Source: Clavibacter michiganensis subsp. insidiosus (GTDB taxonomy: Bacteria; Actinomycetota; Actinomycetes; Actinomycetales; Microbacteriaceae). From it: a DNA stretch of 64,000 bases. Shown piece by piece: positions 43,337-52,165 of the stretch. The stretch spans positions 3,100,001 through 3,164,000 of the forward strand of contig NZ_MZMO01000001.1 of assembly GCF_002240565.1 (NCBI RefSeq). The letters are read 5' to 3'. Below the pieces are notes generated by a model. It made no database searches and was not told the origin of the DNA. It saw nothing but the letters and a program-made list of their open reading frames with translations. Within the stretch, counting starts at the first letter, position 1, and each line of letters opens with the position of its first letter. The translations under genes and the position numbers were made by a program.

Positions 43337-43879
43337 ATGTCAGAACGCAACACCGTCATCAGGAGCATGCACGACCTCGGCCTCGCGGCCTGGTTCGGCG
43401 GATCCCTCATGGGCGCCGTCGGCCTCAACGGTGCCGCCGCCAAGGCGAAGCAGCCGCAGGAGCGCCTGCGCCTGTCGTCCATCGGCTGGGCACGCTGGGC
43501 GCCCGTGCAGCTCGCCGCCCTCGGCGCGCACGCCATCGGCGGCCTCGGCCTGATCTACGCGAACAAGGGCCGCCTGGCGGCCCAGGGCGAGGCCCGCACC
43601 AACACGAAAGCCAAGGCCGTCCTCACCATCGGCGCGGCTGGCGTCACGCTGTACTCGGCGCTCGTCGGCACCAAGATGGCGAAGCACGCGGACGAGGGCG
43701 CAGCGGGCACGACCGAGCCCGGCGCCGGCAGCTCCGACGAGCTGGCCACGGCCCAGAAGCAGCAGAAGGCGCTGCAGTGGGCGATCCCCGCGCTCACCGC
43801 GGTGCTCGTGGTCCTCGCCGCCCAGCAGGGCGAACAGCAGCGCCCGGTCGCCGGCTGGATCGACCGCTTCAAGAGGTAG
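43337..43879 (+). CDS. Small membrane protein, hypothetical
   Basis: 180 residues. Three or four hydrophobic segments (about 12-30, 55-75, 92-110, 146-165) with the pattern HDLGLAAWFGGSLMGAVGLN near the start. The Gly-rich first segment and loop TNTKAKAVLTIGAAGVTLYS recall a widespread uncharacterised actinobacterial membrane family, but I cannot name it. AGAAGC lies 6 nt before the ATG. A terminator follows directly. Confidence 0.65.
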   Translation: MSERNTVIRSMHDLGLAAWFGGSLMGAVGLNGAAAKAKQPQERLRLSSIGWARWAPVQLAALGAHAIGGLGLIYANKGRLAAQGEARTNTKAKAVLTIGAAGVTLYSALVGTKMAKHADEGAAGTTEPGAGSSDELATAQKQQKALQWAIPALTAVLVVLAAQQGEQQRPVAGWIDRFKR

Positions 43880-43893
43880 CCACGAGGCACGGA

Positions 43894-43927
43894 CGACGGC
43901 GGGGTGCCTCCGGGCGCCCCGCCGTCG
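43894..43927. terminator. Bidirectional hairpin terminator
   Basis: CGACGGCGGGG (43894-43904) and CCCCGCCGTCG (43917-43927) are perfect arms around a 12-nt loop, between two convergent genes. There is no T-tract. Confidence 0.65.
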
Positions 43928-43939
43928 CGCTGTCCGTGG

Positions 43940-44668
43940 TCAGCGCCAGCCGCGGTCGGCGAAGCGCGGACCGACGACCTCGACATCGGATCCGGGCAGC
44001 AGCGCGCCCCTAGCGAACGCGCGGCCGAGCCGTCCGGGGATCGGCAGCGGCACGGGCCGCGCGCCCGGGTCCTCGAGCGCGCGGGTCATCTCCCACAGCG
44101 TGGTGACCTCGGGCCCCGCGACCTCCACGACCGGCCCCGGCCGCGCGCCGAGCGCGACGTCGGCCACGACTCCCGCGACCGCGTCGAGCGCCACCGGCTG
44201 GATCCGCATCCCGGGCACCAGCGCCACCGGCCCGAACCGCATGCGCTGCCGGTTCTGCCGCGCGAACTCGAACCACTGCGTCGAGCGGACGATGGCGAGG
44301 TCCGCTCCCGTGGCCCGCGCAGCCTCCTCCTGCGCCGTCTTGCCGGCGAAGTAGCCGTAGCCCTGCACCTCGGGGAGCGTGCGGCCGACGATGGAGAGCA
44401 GCACGTGCCGGGCACCCGACTCCCGCGCGGCGCCGCCGACGGCCCGGGTCGATCCCTCGAAGAAGCGCGTCGCCCGGCGGGCGCTCGTCGTGAAGAGGCC
44501 CGTGGCCTCGACGATCGCGTCGGCGCCCGCGAGCACCCGACGCGCGTCGTCGCGCAGCACGTCGAACCCCGTCGCGCGCGAGAGCAGCCGCGCCTCGCCG
44601 CCCCGCTCCTGGACCGCCCCGGCGATCGCCGCCCCCGAGTTCCCGCCGCCGACCACTGCCACCCGCAT
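43940..44668 (-). CDS. NAD(P)H-binding atypical SDR protein (NmrA-like)
   Basis: 242 residues. VAVVGGGNSGAAIAGAVQER is a Rossmann dinucleotide loop. GYGYFAGKTAQEEAARATG carries a Tyr-x3-Lys-type pair, and the middle part STQWFEFARQNRQRMRFGPV is typical of SDR_a5-like proteins annotated as sugar-nucleotide or ubiquinone-linked reductases. ATG 44668 has GGAGC 8 nt upstream. It is divergent from a (broken) TetR gene and a 20-bp palindrome lies between the two, so it is the likely TetR target. Confidence 0.75.
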   Translation of the reverse strand: MRVAVVGGGNSGAAIAGAVQERGGEARLLSRATGFDVLRDDARRVLAGADAIVEATGLFTTSARRATRFFEGSTRAVGGAARESGARHVLLSIVGRTLPEVQGYGYFAGKTAQEEAARATGADLAIVRSTQWFEFARQNRQRMRFGPVALVPGMRIQPVALDAVAGVVADVALGARPGPVVEVAGPEVTTLWEMTRALEDPGARPVPLPIPGRLGRAFARGALLPGSDVEVVGPRFADRGWR

Positions 44669-44678
44669 GCCCGCTCCA

Positions 44679-44698
44679 TCCTCTACGCATGTAGAGGA
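44679..44698. promoter_or_regulatory. Probable TetR operator
   Basis: TCCTCTAC-GCAT-GTAGAGGA has perfect 8-bp arms around 4 nt. It lies in the 60-bp divergent gap between the SDR gene and the tetR-like gene. Confidence 0.65.
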
Positions 44699-44728
44699 CA
44701 CTGCGCTCGACGGGGAGGCGATGGCGGC

Positions 44729-45191
44729 ATGGGACGACGCGACGATCTCGCCGACGCGGGCGTCCGGCTGGTCGCGCGGAGCGGCATCCGGTCCCTCACC
44801 CATCGCGCGGTGGACGTCGAGGCCGGCGTGCCCGCGGGATCCACGACGTACTACGCGCGCAGCCGGCGGGAGCTCACCGCGCTCGTCGTGGCGCGGATCA
44901 CGCAGCAGCTCGAGGAGGACCTGCGCGACCTCGCCGTGCCCGCCGTCCTCGACGACGCGGCGGCGGTGGACGCGGCGCTCGCGATGCTCGGCCGGCTGGC
45001 CGCGCGCGCCGACGCGCAGGCCGTGCGCCTCGCGCTCCTGTCCGAGCTACGCGACGATCGGGACCTGCGTGCACGGCGAGGACCTCGTGGGCCTCGTCGA
45101 CGCCCTCCTCCTCTACCGCGTGGCCGACGCGGCGCCGATCGACCCCGCGCGCGTGCTCGCCGCCTCCGTCGCCGGGCTCCCCCGCGCGTGA
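44729..45191 (+). pseudogene. TetR family regulator gene with a frameshift
   Basis: The first frame gives a TetR HTH: DDLADAGVRLVARSGIRSLT, then HRAVDVEAGVPAGSTTYYAR and a helical effector domain to ALLSELRDDRDLR. At about 45070 the frame is lost; one base removed there resumes HGEDLVGLVDALLLYRVADA and ends at ARVLAASVAGLPRA. The repaired protein would have about 153 residues, short for TetR. GGGGAGG lies 10 nt before ATG 44729. Regulation of the divergent SDR gene is likely if the protein is made. Confidence 0.65.
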
Positions 45192-45363
45192 CGGCGCGGC
45201 CCCCGGACGCGGGACCTGGATCCGCATACCGGTAGCCCGGGACCGGATCCCAGCGTCATCCGGGGGCTAAGGCATTGCGCACAAGTCGATTCGGGCGGAT
45301 CGTGAGCACCGCGGATGCCCATGGACGAGCCATGCGCACCGCCGACCTCCTCGGAGCGTGCAC

Positions 45364-46305
45364 ATGTTCGACAAGAAGTTCATCAGCCAGGCCATCGACC
45401 GGAGCGCGCAATCGCCGCTCGACCGTCGCCGCTTCTTCAGCGCGGCGGGTGTCGCCGGCCTCGGCGTCGGCGCCGCGGCCCTCATCCCCGCCACCGGAGC
45501 GCAGGCGGCCGACGCGCAGGCCGAGGCCGACGCGGGCGCCGTCACGGACGCCGCCGTCCTCAACTTCGCGCTCAACCTCGAGTACCTGGAGGCCGAGTTC
45601 TACCTCCGCGCCGTGACCGGCAACGGCCTGGTACCCAACGACATCTCCGGCGTCGGCACCCTGGGCGCCGTGACGGGCGGCCGCGCGGTCCAGTTCCAGG
45701 ACTACGCGATCCGCCAGTACGCGTACGAGATCGCGCAGGACGAGAAGGCGCACGTCAAGTTCCTCCGCGCCGCCCTCGGCTCCGCGCGGGTCGCGCGCCC
45801 GGCGATCAACCTGGACGCCGCGTTCACGGCCGCGGCCCGCGCCGCCGGCCTCATCAGCGGCACCCAGACCTTCGACGCGTTCGCCAACCAGGAGAACTTC
45901 CTGCTCGCCTCCTTCATCTTCGAGGACGTCGGAGTGACCGCGTACAAGGGCGCCGCGCCGCTCATCACCAACAAGACGTACCTCGAGGCGGCCGCCGGAA
46001 TCCTCGCGGTCGAGGCGTACCACGCGGGCATCATCCGCTCGCAGCTGTTCGCCCGCGGCCTGGCGGCACCCGCCAACGCCATCTCGAACGCGCGCGACTC
46101 CCTCGACGGGTCCACGGACCTCGACCAGGGCATCACGGTCTCGGGCGGCGCCAACCTCGTGCCGACCGACGCGAACAGCATCGCGTTCAGCCGCACGACC
46201 GGCCAGGTCCTCAACATCGTGTACCTGAACAGCAAGGCCGTGAACCGCGGCGGGTTCTACCCGGCCGGCATCAACGGCAGCATCACCACGAGCGCCGCGA
46301 ACTAG
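45364..46305 (+). CDS. Tat-exported ferritin-like protein (desiccation-related type)
   Basis: 313 residues. The N-terminus has a twin-arginine signal, [20 protein letters not shown], ending at ATGAQA. The mature part is a Ferritin_2 domain: [19 protein letters not shown] has the Glu pair, and [18 protein letters not shown] the EKAH metal motif, with matching helices in [15 protein letters not shown] and [10 protein letters not shown]. Relatives include the plant PCC13-62 desiccation protein and many actinobacterial exported proteins; a metal site is likely, but the reaction is unknown. ATG 45364 is chosen over GTG 45358 because GGAG fits 9 nt upstream. Confidence 0.82.
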   Translation: MFDKKFISQAIDRSAQSPLDRRRFFSAAGVAGLGVGAAALIPATGAQAADAQAEADAGAVTDAAVLNFALNLEYLEAEFYLRAVTGNGLVPNDISGVGTLGAVTGGRAVQFQDYAIRQYAYEIAQDEKAHVKFLRAALGSARVARPAINLDAAFTAAARAAGLISGTQTFDAFANQENFLLASFIFEDVGVTAYKGAAPLITNKTYLEAAAGILAVEAYHAGIIRSQLFARGLAAPANAISNARDSLDGSTDLDQGITVSGGANLVPTDANSIAFSRTTGQVLNIVYLNSKAVNRGGFYPAGINGSITTSAAN

Positions 46306-46476
46306 CGGCAGCGGGCAGGTCGGGGCGCCGCAGTGGCGTCCCGGCCGGACCCGGCCGGACCCGGTCGGCCCGGCGCCGGACGCGGATCCGCCCTCCTGGA
46401 GCGTGACGAACACGCCGCCCCGAACGTCCACTCCATGACACGCGATCGGATCCCGGTCGCGCAGGACGGAGGATCC

Positions 46477-47658
46477 ATGAGCACCGCATCCGCGCCCGAC
46501 GGGCGCCACCGCGCCGCGTCCCCCCTGCACGCGCTGCCCGCGCTCGACCCCGAGCGGGCCGGCGGAGCCGCGCTGCCGGGCACGACCCGGCTCGCACCCC
46601 GCACGCGCCCGCACGACGGCGACGCGACCGTCGACACCATCTCGCCGCACGAGGGAGGTGCCGTCTCCGACGGCCGGGCCGCGGATCTCGCCGACTGGGC
46701 CGCCGAGGCCCCGGCGCCCGCGCTGCGCCGCGGCCACATGGCCGGCACCGACCTCGACGAGGCCGTCGCGCGCTACACCGCCCTGTACCCGGGCACCGAC
46801 TTCCGTGCCGCGAAGGGCCCGGGCGACTTCTCGTACCGGTACTCGTTCGTCGGCGACGAGAACGTGACGCTCCGCTCGTCGGTCTTCCCCGCCGAGCACT
46901 GGGGTCGGCTGCCCATGCTGCCCGACTACGTCGTCGCCTGGTGGCGCGAGGGATCCGGCGCCGTCGACGTCGGCTCGCACGAGGTGCGCTCGAACGGGAG
47001 CCGCCCGTTCCTCCTGCCGTCCGGCCGGTCGTTCAGCTTCCGCTCGGGGCCCGCGGTGCAGAACCTCGTGCACATCGACGCGGCCTTCCTCGAGGAGACC
47101 GCCGCCGAGCTGCACGAGGGCCGCTCGCGCCCGCTCGTCTTCGACCACACCCGTGCGCCGTCGCCCGAGCAGACCTCCGCCTGGCGGCGCGCGGTCGGCG
47201 AGGCGAGCCCCGTGCTGCAGGACGCCGCGTCGAGCCCGCTGCTGCGGATGCAGGTGGGCCTGCTCGTCGCGCGCGCCACCCTCCAGCTGTTCCCGTGGCA
47301 CGACGTGCCGTTCAGCGCGGAGATGCGGGCGCCGCGCATGAGCGCCGTCCGCGCGGCCATCGAGTACCTGCACCACCACGCCGACCGGCCCATCACGCCG
47401 GCCGACGCGGCCCGCGCGGCGGGGATCAGCACGCGCGTGCTCCAGCTCGCCGTGCGGCGCCACGAGGACACGACCCCGAGCGCGCTGCTCCGCGGGATCC
47501 GGCTCGACCGCGTGCGCGCCGAGCTGCGCGACGCCTCGCCCACCACGACCACCGTGCGGGCGGTCGCCGAGCAGTGGGGCTTCGGCCACCTCGGACGGTT
47601 CGCCGCCTCCTACTCGGAGCGCTTCGGCGAGCTGCCGAGCGCGACCCTGCGCGGCTGA
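46477..47658 (+). CDS. AraC family transcriptional regulator
   Basis: 393 residues from an ATG with GGAGG 5 nt upstream. The first 100 residues are Ala/Pro/Arg-rich and probably disordered. The middle is a ligand-sensing AraC_binding_2-like domain (RYSFVGDENVTLRSSVFPAE). The C-terminal two-HTH domain runs from about 295: IEYLHHHADRPITPADAARA and VRAVAEQWGFGHLGRFAASY. It follows the ferritin-like gene by 171 bp on the same strand. Its targets are unknown; the downstream Asp23 operon is one candidate. Confidence 0.85.
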   Translation: MSTASAPDGRHRAASPLHALPALDPERAGGAALPGTTRLAPRTRPHDGDATVDTISPHEGGAVSDGRAADLADWAAEAPAPALRRGHMAGTDLDEAVARYTALYPGTDFRAAKGPGDFSYRYSFVGDENVTLRSSVFPAEHWGRLPMLPDYVVAWWREGSGAVDVGSHEVRSNGSRPFLLPSGRSFSFRSGPAVQNLVHIDAAFLEETAAELHEGRSRPLVFDHTRAPSPEQTSAWRRAVGEASPVLQDAASSPLLRMQVGLLVARATLQLFPWHDVPFSAEMRAPRMSAVRAAIEYLHHHADRPITPADAARAAGISTRVLQLAVRRHEDTTPSALLRGIRLDRVRAELRDASPTTTTVRAVAEQWGFGHLGRFAASYSERFGELPSATLRG

Positions 47659-47864
47659 CGGGTGTCGGGGCGGTGTCCGCTCCCTCCTCGATCGGTGTCC
47701 GGGAGGCGAAGCGGTGATCCTGGTCCCTGGGAGTCGCCTGAACCGCGTGCCGAACCACCCGGTGCATGCGTCTGAATGACGAAGCGGGATCGCGAGGCAC
47801 CCTCCGATCCGCGCCACGCAGCTGCACCACCAGAACCGTCCGACCACCACGAGAGAGAGACACT

Positions 47865-48302
47865 ATGTCGAGCATCACCCCCACGTCCGCGTCCACCGGC
47901 GTCACCGGCACCGGCACCACCGGCGGCAAGAACACCATCGCCGACGGCGTGATCGAGAAGGTCGCCGGCATCGCCGCCCGCCAGGTCCGCGGCGTGCACG
48001 ACCTCGGCAACGGCGCGGCCCGTGCCGTCGGCGCGATCCGCAACGTCATCGGCCAGCAGGACCGCGGCCAGGGCATCTCCGTCGAGGTCGGCGAGACCCA
48101 GGTCGCCGTCGACGTCACGCTCATCGCCGAGTACCCGGTCGACCTGCAGCAGGTCGCCGACGACGTGCGCTCCGCCATCACCGACGCCATCGACCAGGTC
48201 GTCGGCATGGAGGTCACCGAGGTCAACGTCACGATCACCGACGTGAACCTCCCGTCCGACAAGTCGTCCGACGACGACGCGGCCGAGAAGCGCGTCCAGT
48301 GA
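47865..48302 (+). CDS. Asp23/Gls24 family envelope stress protein
   Basis: 145 residues, first gene of a six-gene operon. The Asp23 domain begins GKNTIADGVIEKVAGIAARQ and ends VTEVNVTITDVNLPSDKSS, with an acidic tail. It is the paralogue of the gene at 2833-3279, sharing 106 identical bp. Asp23 is an abundant alkaline-stress protein that coats the inner membrane via AmaP. Here the following genes encode membrane and Asp23-like partners. GAGAGAGA lies 5-6 nt before the ATG. The stop overlaps the next start by 4 bp. Confidence 0.88.
   Translation: MSSITPTSASTGVTGTGTTGGKNTIADGVIEKVAGIAARQVRGVHDLGNGAARAVGAIRNVIGQQDRGQGISVEVGETQVAVDVTLIAEYPVDLQQVADDVRSAITDAIDQVVGMEVTEVNVTITDVNLPSDKSSDDDAAEKRVQ
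47991..48096. repeat. Inverted repeat copy B, 106 bp, inside an asp23 gene
   Basis: Exact reverse complement of 3036-3141; see that entry. Confidence 0.9.
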
Positions 48303-48487
48303 CCCCCACCGTCACGGGCCTCCTCGTCGGCGCGGTCCTCGCGCTCTCCGGGCTCGCCTTCGGCTTCGGCGGCTTCCTGCTCGTCCTGATCTTCATGGCC
48401 GTCGGCTTCGGCGTCGGCCGCGTCCTCGAGGGCAAGCTGGACGTCCGCGGCCTCGCCGACGCCCTCCGCGGGCGCCGGTCGTCGTGA
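48299..48487 (+). CDS. Small DUF2273-like membrane protein of the Asp23 operon
   Basis: 62 residues starting at a GTG that overlaps the asp23 stop (GTGA). One long or two short hydrophobic segments (VTGLLVGAVLALSGLAFGF, GFLLVLIFMAVGFGVGRVL) precede a basic amphipathic end. DUF2273 proteins accompany Asp23 and AmaP in Firmicutes and Actinobacteria and are taken as part of the membrane anchor complex. Confidence 0.75.
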   Translation: MTPTVTGLLVGAVLALSGLAFGFGGFLLVLIFMAVGFGVGRVLEGKLDVRGLADALRGRRSS

Positions 48488-48858
48488 GCTCCGCGATCGC
48501 GGCCCCCGGGACGCCCGGCACCGCGTCGCAGACGCCCCGTGGCCGCACCACGATCACGTCGCGCGCCGTTCGTCGCGTGGTCTCCGCCGTCACCGCGGAC
48601 GCCCTCGAGGTGCCCGCGTCGGACGTCACCGTCACGCTGACGGACGCGGGCGGCAAGCTCACCGTCGAGGCGCGCACCCCCATCCGCGTCCCCGCGCTCT
48701 CGGACCGCCCGGTCCGCGAGGGGTCGCTGGTGGAGCGCCTCACCGCCGCGCAGACCGAGGTCCGCGAGCGCGTGCTCGGCCTCACGGGATCCACCGTGGG
48801 CCGGGTCGACCTCCGGATCACGGGCGCCCGCATCCAGGAACGCAGGAGGGTCTCATGA
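48484..48858 (+). CDS. Asp23-like protein of the stress operon
   Basis: 124 residues, 4-bp overlap with the upstream gene. TTITSRAVRRVVSAVTADAL and DVTVTLTDAGGKLTVEARTP resemble a compact, diverged Asp23 fold; the C-terminus GRVDLRITGARIQERRRVS is basic, unlike the acidic paralogue. Likely a structural partner of Asp23 (inference). The next start overlaps its stop. Confidence 0.65.
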   Translation: MSSAIAAPGTPGTASQTPRGRTTITSRAVRRVVSAVTADALEVPASDVTVTLTDAGGKLTVEARTPIRVPALSDRPVREGSLVERLTAAQTEVRERVLGLTGSTVGRVDLRITGARIQERRRVS

Positions 48859-49433
48859 GCACCGACAGCACCTACCGCCGCCTCGTGCGGCGGGAGACGC
48901 ACTCGTCGCGCGCCGGGATCGCCATCACGCTCGCCGTGCTGCTGATCCTCGTGCTCGCCTGGCTCGGCACCGAGGCGGTCCTCGCGGCCGTCGGCACCGC
49001 GCCGCTGCTGCTCGCGCCCGCCGACCTCGCGTCGGCGACGCTCGACGCCGCGTCGGCCCCGGCCGGGGCGCTCGTCGCCGTCGGCGTCGTGGTCGCGATC
49101 GTCGGGCTGATCCTGGTCATCGTCGGCCTCAAGCCCGGCAGCCGCGGCCGCCGCGGCGGGAGCGTGGGACGCACGGCGGCCGTCGTCGACGACCGCGTCA
49201 TCGCCCGCTCCGTCGCCCTCACCGCCAGCTACGCGGGCGAGGTGTCGCCCGACCAGGTCGACGTCTCCGTCTCGAAGCGGCAGGTGCTCGTGCGGCTGAC
49301 GCCCTCGTCGGGGTACACGCCGGACAAGGCCGCCATCGAGCAGGCCGTCCGCGCCGAGCTCGACGGCTACGACTACACGCCGGCGCTCACCCCCAAGGTG
49401 ACGCTCGCGACGAACGGGAAGGTGGGCTCATGA
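48855..49433 (+). CDS. DUF6286-like membrane protein of the Asp23 operon
   Basis: 192 residues. Two membrane segments (about 20-44 and 73-95) enclose a loop; a cytoplasmic domain of about 95 residues follows, with RGRRGGSVGRTAAVVDDRVI and SVSKRQVLVRLTPSSGY. That domain again has an alternating Asp23-like beta pattern. Such proteins occur in actinobacterial Asp23 operons, probably as membrane anchors. It is coupled by 4-bp overlaps to both neighbours. Confidence 0.7.
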   Translation: MSTDSTYRRLVRRETHSSRAGIAITLAVLLILVLAWLGTEAVLAAVGTAPLLLAPADLASATLDAASAPAGALVAVGVVVAIVGLILVIVGLKPGSRGRRGGSVGRTAAVVDDRVIARSVALTASYAGEVSPDQVDVSVSKRQVLVRLTPSSGYTPDKAAIEQAVRAELDGYDYTPALTPKVTLATNGKVGS

Positions 49434-50035
49434 CCAGCACGAACAGGGCGCTGAACCGCCTCCTCGTCATCGTGGTCGGGCTCGTCCTGATCGCCGCGGG
49501 AGTCGCGCTCGGCGCGGGCAGCCTGCTGCCCGACGTGCAGTCCACGGTCTCCGGCGCGGCGTCCGACGCGAAGCAGCCGGTCTCCGACGCGCTCTCCGGC
49601 GGGCAGCCGTGGATCCTCTGGGTCGTCGCCCTCGTGGCGCTCGTCCTCATCGTGGTCCTCGCCTGGTTCGCGCTCCGCCAGGGGCACGGCCGCACCGGGA
49701 CGCTCGTGCGCCTCGAGGGCGGTCGCGAGGCCGGGACGCCCACGGGCGGATCCGTCGTCATCGACGCGAAGGTCGCCGAGCAGCTGCTCGGGGACGCGCT
49801 GCGCGACGACTCCGCGATCGTCTCCGTCGACGTCACGGCGTTCGAGGTGGCGCACGCCACCACGCTGCGGGTCACCGCGGTCGCCCGTCGCGGCGTCTCG
49901 CCCATGGCGGTCCGCCGCACGGTCGACGAGGCCGTGACCCGGCTCGACGCCGTCCTCGGCACCGAGGTGCCGGTCGTCATCCAGATCACCGGCGGCCTCC
50001 GCTCGAGCATGTCGAGCGAGACCCGCCTGGCCTGA
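49430..50035 (+). CDS. AmaP-like alkaline shock membrane anchor
   Basis: 201 residues. Two membrane segments (about 9-29 and 62-83) form a hairpin, and a C-terminal cytoplasmic domain (SVVIDAKVAEQLLGDALRDD, TTLRVTAVARRGVSPMAVRR) follows. The layout equals staphylococcal AmaP, which docks Asp23 to the membrane. It is coupled to the upstream DUF6286-like gene. A weak AmaP match and operon position support the call. Confidence 0.7.
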   Translation: MTSTNRALNRLLVIVVGLVLIAAGVALGAGSLLPDVQSTVSGAASDAKQPVSDALSGGQPWILWVVALVALVLIVVLAWFALRQGHGRTGTLVRLEGGREAGTPTGGSVVIDAKVAEQLLGDALRDDSAIVSVDVTAFEVAHATTLRVTAVARRGVSPMAVRRTVDEAVTRLDAVLGTEVPVVIQITGGLRSSMSSETRLA

Positions 50036-50139
50036 TCCGCCCACGGCCGCCCCGGTCCGGATCCCCGCGATCCGAGCCGGGGCGGTCGTCTGCCCGCCCC
50101 CTGCACGCCCGCTCCCCTGCACGAGAGAAGAGACGCACC

Positions 50140-50601
50140 ATGACCGACGACGACAGCTCCTCCCGCGGCGGCTGGCTGGGCGGGTCCTTCGCCCAGAAGG
50201 CCATCGACCCCCTGCTCCGCGCGGTGCGCGCGGAGATCGACTCCGCCAAGCGGGAGATCGGCGAGCGCGCCCGGTCCGCCCGCTCGGGCGCCATCATGCT
50301 CGGCGCGGGCGTCGCGCTCGCGCTCGTGTCGCTGGGGCTCCTCGCCGCGGTGATCGTGGCGCTCCTGCTGCTCGCGCTGCCGCTGTGGGCGGCCACGCTC
50401 ATCACGCTGGCGCTGTTCGGGATCGCGACCGCGGTCGTCGTCCGGCTCGGCCTCGCGCGGCTCTCCCGCGGGGTGCCGCCCGTCCCGTCGGACACGCTGC
50501 ACCACGCGCGCGACCGCATGCGCCCCAGCGCTCGGGGCGCGGGCGACGACGAATCCGACGGACCCACCGGTCCCGCGGGACCCGTGCCCGCCGACCGCTG
50601 A
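50140..50601 (+). CDS. Phage-holin-superfamily membrane protein (DUF1469-like)
   Basis: 153 residues. An amphipathic helix (AVRAEIDSAKREIGERARSA) leads into two membrane segments (about 46-70 and 76-98); a Pro/Ser/Asp-rich tail follows. This is the actinobacterial holin superfamily III/DUF1469 form often found in stress operons with no lytic role. The gap to the previous gene is 104 bp with GAGAGAAGAG before the ATG, so it may be the last gene of the Asp23 operon. Confidence 0.72.
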   Translation: MTDDDSSSRGGWLGGSFAQKAIDPLLRAVRAEIDSAKREIGERARSARSGAIMLGAGVALALVSLGLLAAVIVALLLLALPLWAATLITLALFGIATAVVVRLGLARLSRGVPPVPSDTLHHARDRMRPSARGAGDDESDGPTGPAGPVPADR

Positions 50602-50827
50602 CGCCCACCGTGTCGCACCGCGTCGCGCCACCCGCCGCCCGCCTCCCCTGTGGACGCCGGGCGGCGTCGCGCGCCGGTCTGACGTACGGTGACCATTCAC
50701 GCCCGCTCGGCCCGGCGGCACCACGCGTCGCCATTAGGCCGTCGGACAACCGCAGACCGCCATCCACCGGAACCATCGCCCGCCATGCGGGCGGTCTGCT
50801 CGGTGGTCCGGCATGGGAGGCACACCG

Positions 50828-52072
50828 ATGAACCAGTCTCGAAGCACCGTCCTGTCACGACGCTCCGTCCTGGGCGGCGCGCTCGCCGCCGTCCCCGTCG
50901 CCCTCGTCGCCGCGGGTCCCGCGCACGCCGACGAGGCCACCACCCCCGCGACCCCGATCCCCGAGGTCCCGCTCGCGTCGAACGGCCGTCCGGTCGTCCG
51001 CGACATCCAGAAGCAGCTCGTCGCGCGCTACGGCGCCCGCACCGGCTTCCCGGCCGTCACCACCGACGGCGTGTGGACCGGCGACTCGCACAAGGCCCTC
51101 ATCCACGCCCTCCAGCTCGAGATGGGCATCGACGAGGCCACCGCCAACGGCGTGATGGGGCCGCTCACCCGCACGACGCTGCAGAAGCAGGCGACCCTCA
51201 CCGTGGGATCCGCCGACACCACGGGCTACCTCGTGCACCTGCTCCAGGCGTCGCTCGTGGTCATGAGCACGTGGGACGGGCCGGTCGACGGCACCTTCTC
51301 CGCCGAGCAGGGCGTGCGCATCTCGCAGTTCCAGCGCACGGTGGCCCTCCCCGAGACGGGCCGCGGCGACTACCGCACGTGGGCCGCGCTGCTCGCGAGC
51401 AACGGCGACCCGACCCGTCCGGGCAACGCGGCCGACGGCATCACCGTCATCACGGCCGCGCGCGCGAAGACGCTGAAGGACGCCGGCTACACGATCGTCG
51501 GGCGCTACCTCACGAACTCCGACCGGCCGGACGCGCTCGAGAAGCGCATCCAGGACGGCGAGCTCCAGGCCATCTTCGCCGGCGGCCTGAAGGTGATCCC
51601 GATCTTCCAGGAGGGCGGCACCGACACCACGTACTTCTCGTACGACCTCGGGGTGCGCGCGGCGGGCCGGGCCGACGACGCGGCCCGCCGCCTCGGCTTC
51701 CTGCCGGGCACGCCCATCTACTACGCGATCGACTTCGACGCGACGGGCGACGAGGTCGAGACGTACCTCGAGCCGTACTTCCGCGGGATCCACGACGAGC
51801 TCCGCCGCCGCGGCAGCGCCTACCGCGTGGGCGTGTACGCCGGCCGCCGCATCTGCTGCACCCTCGCCGCCGCGCACCTCACCGAGCTCAGCTACGTGGC
51901 CGACATGTCCACCGGCTGGGGCGCGAACCTCGGCGTGAAGATCCCGGAGAACTGGGCGTTCGACCAGATCCTCGAGCACACGATCGGCGCGGGCGACCAG
52001 GCGTTCGACATCGACACGAACGTCGTCTCCGGCCGCGACGCCGGTCAGAGCCGGGTCGAGCCGCGCGGCTGA
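50828..52072 (+). CDS. Exported DUF1906 glycoside hydrolase-like protein with peptidoglycan-binding domains
   Basis: 414 residues from an ATG with GGGAGG 7-8 nt upstream. A Tat signal SRRSVLGGALAAVPVALVAA ends at AHA. Two peptidoglycan-binding-like helical blocks follow (about 55-120, 125-190). From about 205 comes the DUF1906 domain (Rv2525c-like TIM barrel): AGYTIVGRYLTNSDRPD, PIYYAIDFDATGDEVETYLE and YRVGVYAGRRICC. Rv2525c is Tat-exported and affects the mycobacterial wall; its substrate is unknown. AIDFDATGDE holds the acidic residues expected at the active site. A strong terminator follows. Confidence 0.83.
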   Translation: MNQSRSTVLSRRSVLGGALAAVPVALVAAGPAHADEATTPATPIPEVPLASNGRPVVRDIQKQLVARYGARTGFPAVTTDGVWTGDSHKALIHALQLEMGIDEATANGVMGPLTRTTLQKQATLTVGSADTTGYLVHLLQASLVVMSTWDGPVDGTFSAEQGVRISQFQRTVALPETGRGDYRTWAALLASNGDPTRPGNAADGITVITAARAKTLKDAGYTIVGRYLTNSDRPDALEKRIQDGELQAIFAGGLKVIPIFQEGGTDTTYFSYDLGVRAAGRADDAARRLGFLPGTPIYYAIDFDATGDEVETYLEPYFRGIHDELRRRGSAYRVGVYAGRRICCTLAAAHLTELSYVADMSTGWGANLGVKIPENWAFDQILEHTIGAGDQAFDIDTNVVSGRDAGQSRVEPRG

Positions 52073-52095
52073 TCCGACCGCGGTACGACACGACG

Positions 52096-52149
52096 AACGG
52101 GGCCGCCCGGACGATTCCCCCTCCTGGGGGACGCCCGGGCGGCCCCGTT
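52096..52149. terminator. Large nested hairpin terminator
   Basis: Outer arms AACGGGGCCGCCCGG (52096-52110) and CCGGGCGGCCCCGTT (52135-52149) are perfect over 15 bp; an inner CCCCC/GGGGG stem forms in the loop. It separates the DUF1906 gene from the lipoprotein gene, whose ATG is 16 nt beyond. Confidence 0.8.
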
Positions 52150-52165
52150 CCTGTCGGATGGACGC

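Noticed and set aside
50140..50601. Phage holin, and thus a prophage
   Set aside because: The protein belongs to the broad holin-like DUF1469 group common in stress operons, and no other phage gene is present.
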